This document shows, piece by piece, positions 1 to 7,257 of a DNA stretch of 64,000 nucleotides. The first letter of the stretch is position 1. Each line of letters opens with the position of its first letter. Origin of the DNA: Runella sp. SP2. GTDB lineage: Bacteria; Bacteroidota; Bacteroidia; Cytophagales; Spirosomataceae. The stretch covers positions 248,001 through 312,000 of the forward strand of contig NZ_CP031030.1 in assembly GCF_003711225.1 (NCBI RefSeq), in the 5' to 3' direction. The notes below the pieces were generated by a model. The model was given only the letters and a program-made list of their open reading frames with translations, did no database searches and was not told the origin of the DNA. A program made the position numbers and the translations under genes.

Positions 1-1
1 G

Positions 2-130
2 TTAGGTGATATTTTAACGCACTTGAGCCACCACGCGGCTTATCACCGTGGACAAATCATCACTATTTTAAAATCCGAATTGTCCCAAGTACCCTCTACT
101 GACTTTATACTTTGGGCGCGTCAATCTTAA
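2..130 (+). CDS. DinB-family protein, C-terminal fragment
   Basis: The window opens inside an open frame that gives 42 residues and ends in TAA at 128-130. The fragment has the pattern H-x(4)-YHRGQI (residues HHAAYHRGQI), the C-terminal metal-ligand helix of the DinB/DfsB four-helix-bundle superfamily. Members bind a divalent metal through three histidines and many act as thiol-dependent transferases; the substrate here cannot be read from a fragment. The next gene starts 11 bases downstream on the same strand, so the two may share a transcript. The 5' part lies outside the window. Confidence 0.7.
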   Translation, partial: LGDILTHLSHHAAYHRGQIITILKSELSQVPSTDFILWARQS

Positions 131-141
131 AAAATAGACCA

Positions 142-732
142 ATGGAAGAGTTTGAACAACCCAAAGAAAAAGACAAGTCGAAGAAAGAGAAAAAGAAGAA
201 GAAAAAAAAAGAAGGCCGTAGTGCAGAAACAATGTTTCGGACGACTTTAGCAAGTCATCTTCAGCTCAGCGCCATGGCCGACCAAAAAGCGGGCTTGATG
301 ATTTCGATTAATTCTATCATCATTTCGGTGGTTATCACTTTCTTGGTGAGTGAAGTAGAGTCCAATCCTCGGTTATTGGTGCCGATGACCTTGTTGGTAG
401 TGGTTTGCCTAGCGACGATTACCTTGGCGTTGCTTTCTACCCGCCCGTCGGTACGCTCCAAAGCCGAGCGTCTGACGTTGGATAAATCCAAAATTGACTT
501 GTTGTTTTTCGGGGATTATTTGGCGCTATCGCGCGATGAGTACAAAGAAGCAATGAAGCAACTGGTAACGGAAGAGGAACGAGTAAAAGAAACGATGATT
601 GACAATATTTACGCCCAAGGGTTTGTCATTGAGCGTAAATATCGGTTGTTAAAAATCACTTATTTGGTGTTTATGATTGGTTTTCCGTTGGTGCTGCTTA
701 GTTTTTTGTTGGTGTTATTTGGGGTTAGTTGA
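142..732 (+). CDS. PycTM (Pycsar-effector-type, DUF5706) membrane protein without HD domain
   Basis: The protein has 196 residues. I chose the ATG at 142 over a TTG at 112 because the latter would overlap the upstream gene. A strongly basic, lysine-rich start (residues about 9-24) is followed by ETMFRTTLASH, MADQKAGLMISINSII and LLFFGDY, the signature of the PycTM/DUF5706 domain. Two helices (about 55-75 and 83-103) and one C-terminal helix (about 172-195) look membrane-spanning. PycTM proteins are the membrane-disrupting effectors of cyclic-pyrimidine anti-phage systems, and in Bacteroidota the domain is often fused behind an HD phosphohydrolase. Here neither HD nor cyclase is adjacent, so a housekeeping role is equally possible. 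The 3' end overlaps the convergent gene by 8 bases. Confidence 0.72.
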   Translation: MEEFEQPKEKDKSKKEKKKKKKKEGRSAETMFRTTLASHLQLSAMADQKAGLMISINSIIISVVITFLVSEVESNPRLLVPMTLLVVVCLATITLALLSTRPSVRSKAERLTLDKSKIDLLFFGDYLALSRDEYKEAMKQLVTEEERVKETMIDNIYAQGFVIERKYRLLKITYLVFMIGFPLVLLSFLLVLFGVS

Positions 733-1810
733 GCCCTTTGATCACAACACCCGCCGCCTGTGGTTTTCCCCCACCATAAATCAGCAAGCGCTTTACATCT
801 TTAGGATTGTCGATAATCGAATAAAAATCATCCAAATACCGAAGGGTGCGCTTGACGTAACCTGGTTTTAGATGAGGGTTGTTTTGATACAACGCATAAA
901 TTTCGGGTTTAGCTGCTTTAAACCGTGCAAAAACCTGCTGGAGCAAAGCGGGCGGATAGGTCAATCCTCGGTAAAGTCGCTCGCGTACTGAGGCAAGTTC
1001 CAATTGCTCGGCAGGTTGGGCGTATTTTGCTTCTACAATGCCCGAATGGTCAAAATCATAAGGAACAGGAATCGGATATTTTCCTCCTTTGGGTGCTAAC
1101 AGCTTGATATTGTGCAAATAAGGCACAGACCAATCGGTGTTGCCAATCATGTATTCAAACACCGCAACCGTTGCCATTTGAAGAGAATCAATGCGGGGCA
1201 TCGGAATTTGTTTGATTGTATAATCTTTGGCTTTGTTGCGTTTGGCCATATCGTCCTCATCTTCAAGCAAAAACGCATAGCTTGTTACGGGTTTTTGAAG
1301 CCCTGCCGAATCTTCGTACGTCACCTGAGCAATTCGTGCCCGAAAACTGTAATTTGTAATCAGGTTGTACATTCGATACACCAAGTATTCGTTGAAAATA
1401 TATTCTTCACTTTGGCAATGCGTAACGAGTTTAAGCCGATTTTGGCGTTCAAAGATGGAGTTTTTGTCTTTCTTTTGCGGTAAATCCAGTAATAAAGGCG
1501 GAAAAATACAATTTTTGGATGCTTTGCGGAAGTTTCCACGCACTTTGAGTTTAATTGGAATTTTTAAGTCACCTTTCTTCTTGCGGGCATAATACAATTC
1601 GGCCCAGTGGTTGGAAGGAGAAGCCCCACGATCTTTTTGAAGCGCCTTAATGTTGGTGACAATTCGCAATTTGATGACATCATCGTTTTTAAAGAGCGGG
1701 CCAAAATTGGCCTTTTTTTCCACTTTTGCCGTGTCGGAGGAAACAGATTGGCCGAAAGTGCAAGGAGCAAACCAAGCCCAAAAAGCAACTAGATAGAGGT
1801 AATGTTTCAT
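725..1810 (-). CDS. secreted CotH-kinase-like protein
   Basis: The protein has 361 residues and a signal peptide ending near CTFGQ. The segments KLKVRGNFRK, IGNTDWSVPYLHN and PYDFDHSGIV resemble the catalytic core of CotH-type atypical protein kinases, where an Asn/Asp pair and a DFD-like motif bind metal and ATP. Bacteroidota carry many exported members of unknown substrate. It is the last gene of a minus-strand run, 18 bases after the S9-like hydrolase, and its stop overlaps the stop of the convergent PycTM gene. The assignment rests on motif likeness only; it may be a diverged, non-kinase member. Confidence 0.5.
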   Translation of the reverse strand: MKHYLYLVAFWAWFAPCTFGQSVSSDTAKVEKKANFGPLFKNDDVIKLRIVTNIKALQKDRGASPSNHWAELYYARKKKGDLKIPIKLKVRGNFRKASKNCIFPPLLLDLPQKKDKNSIFERQNRLKLVTHCQSEEYIFNEYLVYRMYNLITNYSFRARIAQVTYEDSAGLQKPVTSYAFLLEDEDDMAKRNKAKDYTIKQIPMPRIDSLQMATVAVFEYMIGNTDWSVPYLHNIKLLAPKGGKYPIPVPYDFDHSGIVEAKYAQPAEQLELASVRERLYRGLTYPPALLQQVFARFKAAKPEIYALYQNNPHLKPGYVKRTLRYLDDFYSIIDNPKDVKRLLIYGGGKPQAAGVVIKGLN

Positions 1811-1828
1811 AGCAATGGCTGATTTAGG

Positions 1829-2851
1829 TTATTTAACAGGATTAGGCGGTGTAAGGTGGGGCGCAAGGAAGCGGTAGATCTCTTGCCGCGATTCTTTGGC
1901 TAATTTTGTGTCAATTCGGTTGAAAGTATGCCCACCTGGGGCTTCTTGGTAAATTTTATACTCAAATTTTTTGCCGTTGGCTTTCAGTGCGTTGATAAGT
2001 CCTTCTACTTCCAGTACGTTGACGTCCTCGTCGTTGGTATTGGTGTGAATGAGCAGTGGGGTTTTCAGTTTTTGAGCATTCCAAAGCGGCGAGCGGCGGC
2101 GGTATTCGGCCACGTTTTCGGCAGCATCTTTCCCAATGTGATTGGGTGACGAGAACTCGTTGCGATAGCTTTGGGTTTTGTAGCCCATGCGGGCAATCAA
2201 GTCACTCACAGGCACGCCAGCGTAGGCAACGCGGTAATCTTCGGGATGGTCAAAAATATTCATGAGCGTAATCATCCCGCCGTGGCTCCACCCCATAATT
2301 CCTACGCGTTCGGCATCGACTTGTGGTATGTTTTCGACGGCCCAGCGTTTTCCTGCCAACACATCATCGTTTTCATAGGCACCGTAGTCGATTTGGCGGT
2401 AAAAAGTGCTTCCGTAGCCCGTACTTCCTCGGTATTCGGGAGCGATGATGATGTATCCTTGCTCAACCATTTCGCGGACAATGTGGGCATAAAACGTATT
2501 AAAATCGCCGTGAACACCCCCGTGAATGAGCACAATCAACGGCAACTTTTTAGACTCCGCGTATTTTTTTGGAATAAAAGTATAGGCAGGAATAACCACG
2601 GGATTGTAGGCGCCTTGCCCAGTGGGGTTGCGTACCACGTGCGGAGGCTTGCTGGCGTACCGAACTTTGTCAATGATGGCGACATCGCCCAGTTTTTCAT
2701 ACCAAAGCAGGTCGTCGATGGTTTTGGTCAGACCTTGTTCCATAAATTGGAGTTTGTCTTCCAACGCCTTGACACGTTCGTTGAGGTCGGAACTTTGTCC
2801 AAATGACCAATTTGTCAAGAACAATAAACAAATAAAAAAGAGTTTTTTCAT
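1829..2851 (-). CDS. secreted S9-like alpha/beta hydrolase (prolyl oligopeptidase family)
   Basis: The protein has 340 residues with a signal peptide (residues 1-18, ending SFGQ) and a short coiled segment at about 22-45. The hydrolase fold shows the oxyanion region VLIHGGVHG, the nucleophile elbow GWSHGG, an acid in NTNDEDVN and the catalytic His in GGHTF, the order expected for the peptidase S9 / dienelactone-hydrolase-like group. It lacks the beta-propeller of full-size prolyl oligopeptidases, so it is a stand-alone catalytic domain. It probably acts in the periplasm on peptides or esters. It lies 23 bases after the M20 peptidase gene, and the two may form an exported peptide-degrading pair. 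Confidence 0.8.
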   Translation of the reverse strand: MKKLFFICLLFLTNWSFGQSSDLNERVKALEDKLQFMEQGLTKTIDDLLWYEKLGDVAIIDKVRYASKPPHVVRNPTGQGAYNPVVIPAYTFIPKKYAESKKLPLIVLIHGGVHGDFNTFYAHIVREMVEQGYIIIAPEYRGSTGYGSTFYRQIDYGAYENDDVLAGKRWAVENIPQVDAERVGIMGWSHGGMITLMNIFDHPEDYRVAYAGVPVSDLIARMGYKTQSYRNEFSSPNHIGKDAAENVAEYRRRSPLWNAQKLKTPLLIHTNTNDEDVNVLEVEGLINALKANGKKFEYKIYQEAPGGHTFNRIDTKLAKESRQEIYRFLAPHLTPPNPVK

Positions 2852-2874
2852 GATGAATGGGCGTTTAGGTAGTT

Positions 2875-4200
2875 TTATTTGGCCAAACCTGCCTCCGATA
2901 CAAGCGTCAGCAGGGCAAGTTGAATGGCTTTATAGCTGTCTTTTTCGTCGTACCACCACTCGTTAAGGGCGTGGTTATTGCCCGTTTTTCCGCCTTGTCC
3001 GAGCGTAATCGCAGGTATTCCTTTGGAAATAGGCACGTTGGAATTGGTTGAGCCACGGGTTAGTCGAGGCGATACCCCAAAGTAGGTAGTAGCGGCCATG
3101 GCGCGCTGAATGAGCGGAACACTTTCGGGAAGTTCGCCAGAAGGACGATCGCCTATTTTTTTGATTTCTACCGTCAACGCGGGCCCCATGCGTTTCATGG
3201 CATTGTGCTCCACCAAGGCTTGCTGAATGGAGGCTTTTAGTAACGAATCGACCATGTTGAGGTTTTCGGGAATTTCTGAACGCATATCGACTTCCATCCA
3301 AGACTCAAATGCAATCGAATTGACCGACGTTCCGCCACCAATGCGCCCTACGTTATAGCTTGTGCGAGCGCCCGAACGCGTAAACTTATCCGCCGCTTTG
3401 GAAAAATAATGAATGGCAGAACCGAGCGCGTGTTGGGGATTGGCCAACCCAAAAGCTCCCCACGAGTGACCGCCAGGGCCACGAAACGTGACACGGTAAC
3501 GAAACGAACCCAAACCCATGTTGATAAGCGTGCCCGTTTCACCGCCGTCGATGGCAATCCAAGAGTCGATGCGGCGACTTTGGTCGGTAAACAAAAACTT
3601 GGTGCCGCGCAAATCTCCCAAGCCTTCTTCGCCCACCGAGCCCACAAACAGCACATCTGCTTCGGTTTCTACCTTGGCTTCTTCCAGCGCTCTGACTACC
3701 GACAGCAACAAGACCAAGCCACGGGTATTGTCGGCAATGCCTGGCGCAAAGAGCGTATCGGCATTGCTGCTTACTTTAATCTTGGTTTCGAGCGGAAAAA
3801 CGGTGTCCAAATGGGCGTCAAAAGCAACCGTGCGCGTGCGCTTCTTTCCCTTGCGAAGTGCGAGTACATTTCCTTCTTTATCCGTCCAAACCGAATCAGC
3901 GCCCGCATCTTTGAGCATACTGGCAAAGCGTTCGCCGCGCTTGGTTTCCATAAACGGTGGCGCAGGAATTTCGGTGAGCATGATAAGCTCGTTTCGGTTG
4001 CGTTGGGTTTGGCCTAGAATAGACTGAAACGCGGCCTGTAATGGCTTGGTTTTGGCCAATTGCTCTATTTCCTTTACGTAAGAAGCTTCTACTTTTCCGC
4101 TTTTGCCTTCGCCGTTTTCTTGGGCATTTCCGTGCTTTGGAAGAAAGACAGAACAACTCAACAAGGTAAACAATGTGAAGGTAGAGGTACGATTTAGCAT
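2875..4200 (-). CDS. exported M20-family metallopeptidase
   Basis: The start at 4200 gives 441 residues with a signal peptide ending HGNAQ; a frame open to 4269 would add a leader unlike any signal peptide. Metal and catalytic motifs of the M20 family are present in order: AFDAHLDTVF (His ligand and catalytic Asp), APGIADNTRG (bridging Asp), GSVGEEGLGD (catalytic Glu pair), IDGGE and NHALNEWW (last His). A dimerisation (lid) domain lies between about 240 and 350. The family removes N-terminal residues or cleaves dipeptides and acyl-amino acids with two Zn ions; the exact substrate is unknown. It lies 65 bases after the small membrane protein gene. Confidence 0.85.
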   Translation of the reverse strand: MLNRTSTFTLFTLLSCSVFLPKHGNAQENGEGKSGKVEASYVKEIEQLAKTKPLQAAFQSILGQTQRNRNELIMLTEIPAPPFMETKRGERFASMLKDAGADSVWTDKEGNVLALRKGKKRTRTVAFDAHLDTVFPLETKIKVSSNADTLFAPGIADNTRGLVLLLSVVRALEEAKVETEADVLFVGSVGEEGLGDLRGTKFLFTDQSRRIDSWIAIDGGETGTLINMGLGSFRYRVTFRGPGGHSWGAFGLANPQHALGSAIHYFSKAADKFTRSGARTSYNVGRIGGGTSVNSIAFESWMEVDMRSEIPENLNMVDSLLKASIQQALVEHNAMKRMGPALTVEIKKIGDRPSGELPESVPLIQRAMAATTYFGVSPRLTRGSTNSNVPISKGIPAITLGQGGKTGNNHALNEWWYDEKDSYKAIQLALLTLVSEAGLAK

Positions 4201-4265
4201 ATTGATGAAATAAAAAGATGGTACGCCAATTTTACCGCAATCTACACATGTTTTTAAATAAGCCA

Positions 4266-4994
4266 TCAAAAACTCAACTCATAAAACCATTGACAGAAAG
4301 CTTGCCAAAAAGGAAACTTGTAGAAATTGAGCACAGAATAATGATAGACCAACAGAACCCCCAAAGCAAGCGGAAATACATTCAGCCGTTTGTGCGACCG
4401 CCAATCCCAAATACTGAGCGCTATCAAGAGCAAATCGGTCAATAAAAAACCTGCCACGGGCGTGATAGGCCATCCTTCTAATGTGGGCAAATAAGCCCGA
4501 ATACCAGGCGCAAAATGACCAATGAGTCGGTCGGTAATGGGCGTAACCATGGGAAAAGTACTGCAAACCAAGTACCGTGCGTGAATGGTCGCTTTCTTTT
4601 TGTAATAAATTCCCAAACCGTACAAAATCAAAAAAGCAATGAGCGCGTTGATTACCAATGCAATAAAGAAATATTCCATCGTTCCTAACGCTTGGCTCTT
4701 GCCAATTTGGAATTTGAGCAAATCCAACGTAGTGAGGATAATCAACGGAACCAATACGTAAGAATATTTCCCAACCTGGCGGTGCAATGCCGTTTTCTTT
4801 TGGCGAATGAGGTAAGGTTGCACAACCAGCATGGCGCACCACAAAATGAGGCTGATACCGTGGGTGTGCATTCGATAATTGGCTTGGTCTAGCAATCGGG
4901 AAAAATAACTAAACCAAAAGCCGATGACCATCAACAGGAAAAATCCAATGAAGTAGAAGTGACTTTTTTTGAATAACGTAGTTTCGAGTTTCAT
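4266..4994 (-). CDS. small polytopic membrane protein of unknown function
   Basis: I do not recognise the family firmly. From the ATG at 4994 it has 242 residues and about seven hydrophobic helices. The motif HTHGISLILW and the segment TALHRQVGKYSYVLV resemble small haem- or quinone-associated membrane proteins of the DUF2306 type, where His residues sit at helix ends, but the likeness is weak. A longer frame to 5021 would overlap the upstream kinase stop. It follows the kinase genes by 23 bases and is probably cotranscribed with them, so it could be a membrane partner or simply an operon passenger. Confidence 0.55.
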   Translation of the reverse strand: MKLETTLFKKSHFYFIGFFLLMVIGFWFSYFSRLLDQANYRMHTHGISLILWCAMLVVQPYLIRQKKTALHRQVGKYSYVLVPLIILTTLDLLKFQIGKSQALGTMEYFFIALVINALIAFLILYGLGIYYKKKATIHARYLVCSTFPMVTPITDRLIGHFAPGIRAYLPTLEGWPITPVAGFLLTDLLLIALSIWDWRSHKRLNVFPLALGVLLVYHYSVLNFYKFPFWQAFCQWFYELSF

Positions 4995-5017
4995 AGATGA
5001 GTGAGTTTTTAGGGGAA

Positions 5018-7222
5018 TCAAACGGAGGGAAGTACTGAAATCGGTAGCGTAATCGTAAACGTTGTTCCTTTTCCTTCTGCACTTTCTACTCTCAAGGTGC
5101 CACCGTGCCCTTTGGTAATGATGTCATAACTCAAACTCAAGCCAAGCCCTGTACCCTCGCCCGTGGGTTTGGTGGTGAAGAAAGGTTGGAAGATTTTGGG
5201 TAAAATGTCATTTGGAATCCCGTTTCCGTTGTCGCTTACTTTTATTTCGACTGCAATTGCAAGGCGTTTTGTTTGTACCGATACGGTTGGGGCTGGTAGG
5301 GACGTTGCATGCAACGTCCCTACGGTATTTCGTTGGTTGACGGCGTAAAAGGCGTTATTAAACAAATTTAACAGGACGCGGCCAAGGTCTTGCGGTACGA
5401 CATTGACAGCTGGGAGAGAAGGGTCAAGATTAGCCTGAAAATCAGCATTGAACGATTTGTCTTTGGCCCTCATTCCGTGAAAGGAGAGCCGCAAATATTC
5501 GTCGCACAGGGCGTTGATGTCGGTGGGTTGGCGTTCGCCAGTGCCCATCCGCGAGTGGCCGAGCATGCCCTTGACGATGGAAGAAGCGCGCTTGCCGTGG
5601 TGATTGATTTTCTCTTGGTTTTGGGTTAAATCGGCGAGTAGTTCGCTGATAAGGTCAGGTTCTTTTTCAGTGTCGGGCTTTTCAAATTCCTCTTTCAATT
5701 CGCTCACAAGTTCAATGGATAATTCCGAAAAGTTATTGACAAAGTTCAACGGATTCTGAATTTCGTGGGCAATCCCTGCGGTTAGTTCACCAAGACTCGC
5801 CATTTTTTCCTTTTGCACCAGTTGGTCTTGCGCTGCTTTTAACTCTTCCAGCGACTTCTCTAGCTTGGATGTTCGCTCGCGCACTTGGCGTTCGAGGGTT
5901 TCGTTCTGGGCCTCCAAAATTTGTTGTTTTTCTTGTTCTTGCTGCAACGTCTTTTGGGTAAGCGAGTTATTTTCCTGCAACTTTTCAATCAGTACTTTAT
6001 TGGTTTGGGAAAAGCTGATGGCTAAGTAAAGCGAGATTGAAAGCGGAACGCACAAAACGGCGATTTGGTAGGTAATAATGCCTCCAAAACCTTGCGGAAA
6101 CAGGGGCGCTAGGCCGTAGTATTCGAGGAGAACATCGAAGTAAAACAACATAAACATGACCAGCGAAAGACACATCCCAATCATAATGAGGCGTGCGCCA
6201 GGCTGGTGTTTACGAAGTGCAACGAGCGTTACCCGAATCACTTCGGCGGTCATTAGGAGTTCCGTGCCAAATTCGGCCCATATAGAACCAAGCGAGTACG
6301 GCGTAAAAAGGCTAAGCATGATAAAAGTGCCAAACACAACGATAAGCCAAAAGAGGATGCCCGTTTTTTGGTGAAAAATCTCGTAAATGGCACGGATTAG
6401 GAACAAATAAGCAATGGGAAAAGAAATAGTTTGAATAAATTCGACGATGAAATAGAGGGAGAGCGTCTCGACAAAATCGAACGAAAGGGGAATACAAAAA
6501 AACGCAACCCCCAAGGCGAAGGTCGTACCTGAGAAAAAAAGATTGGCGCGTTGCGTGCGGTAGAGAAAGAAAAACGATAAATGTAAAAAGGTAAGAATAA
6601 AAAATACGCCTACTTGAAACCACCCGTAATAACTTTGTAAACGTAGGTAGGCCGAGGTTTTGGGCGCGTTTTCGGTTTCTATGAGCGTTGCCCTAAAACA
6701 GTGGTTTTTGTTGAACCCTACGCGATTGTAAAACGAGTTTCGCTCGTACGCTACCCGAACAGAAATTTGCACAAACGGATAACTGACCGAATAAGGAAGA
6801 CCGATGGAGCTGTTTTGAAAAATGTGGGCCGCTTGTACAACACCCCGCTTTAGGTCAATTTTACCGATGGTACGTGCCAGCAGCCCATTGATATACACTT
6901 CCGAGGCCACGCTTTGGCTGATTTGAAGGGTAGTCAGTTTTTGAGCAACTACGGGTGAAAACTCAATCGTCGTTCGGAACCATCCGTAGCCTTTTTGCGA
7001 AAGCCCTGGTATGGTATTTACGTCTTGTGTGGGGTCAACTATTTGCCAATCACTGTCGTCAAATTCGGGATTAGTCCATTCATGGTTGTCGCCCGCGTGC
7101 CATTTCCATCCATTGGTCAACACCAACCCTTTGGACGGAATACTGTCGATGCTACTGACGTTTTGGCCTTGGGCAACGACCCAAAACAGCAAAAAGAAAA
7201 GGATTAAAATCGGGTTTTTCAT
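5018..7222 (-). CDS. sensor histidine kinase with Gal-binding-like sensor and 7TM region (array copy 1)
   Basis: The start at 7222 gives 734 residues with a signal peptide ending VAQGQ. In order I see a jelly-roll, galactose-binding-like extracellular domain (about 25-190, with EVYINGLLARTIGKI), about seven TM helices (205-410, 7TM-DISM layout), a coiled coil (420-470), HisKA with the phospho-acceptor His486 in [12 protein letters not shown], and a HATPase domain with VKVSDNGNGIP and GTGLGLSL. No receiver domain follows. It is the last kinase of four tandem paralogs. A perfect 28-bp palindrome at 5296-5323 lies in its coding sequence in a loop of the ATPase domain. The partner response regulator must be elsewhere. 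Confidence 0.9.
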   Translation of the reverse strand: MKNPILILFFLLFWVVAQGQNVSSIDSIPSKGLVLTNGWKWHAGDNHEWTNPEFDDSDWQIVDPTQDVNTIPGLSQKGYGWFRTTIEFSPVVAQKLTTLQISQSVASEVYINGLLARTIGKIDLKRGVVQAAHIFQNSSIGLPYSVSYPFVQISVRVAYERNSFYNRVGFNKNHCFRATLIETENAPKTSAYLRLQSYYGWFQVGVFFILTFLHLSFFFLYRTQRANLFFSGTTFALGVAFFCIPLSFDFVETLSLYFIVEFIQTISFPIAYLFLIRAIYEIFHQKTGILFWLIVVFGTFIMLSLFTPYSLGSIWAEFGTELLMTAEVIRVTLVALRKHQPGARLIMIGMCLSLVMFMLFYFDVLLEYYGLAPLFPQGFGGIITYQIAVLCVPLSISLYLAISFSQTNKVLIEKLQENNSLTQKTLQQEQEKQQILEAQNETLERQVRERTSKLEKSLEELKAAQDQLVQKEKMASLGELTAGIAHEIQNPLNFVNNFSELSIELVSELKEEFEKPDTEKEPDLISELLADLTQNQEKINHHGKRASSIVKGMLGHSRMGTGERQPTDINALCDEYLRLSFHGMRAKDKSFNADFQANLDPSLPAVNVVPQDLGRVLLNLFNNAFYAVNQRNTVGTLHATSLPAPTVSVQTKRLAIAVEIKVSDNGNGIPNDILPKIFQPFFTTKPTGEGTGLGLSLSYDIITKGHGGTLRVESAEGKGTTFTITLPISVLPSV
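5296..5323. repeat. 28-bp perfect palindrome inside kinase copy 1
   Basis: GTAGGGACGTTGCA followed by its exact reverse complement TGCAACGTCCCTAC. On the minus strand it encodes VGTLHATSL (residues 634-642) in a variable loop after the N-box of the HATPase domain, without breaking the frame. Confidence 0.9.
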
Positions 7223-7257
7223 GGAAAGGCTGTATTGAAAAGAATGGTTTGGAAACA

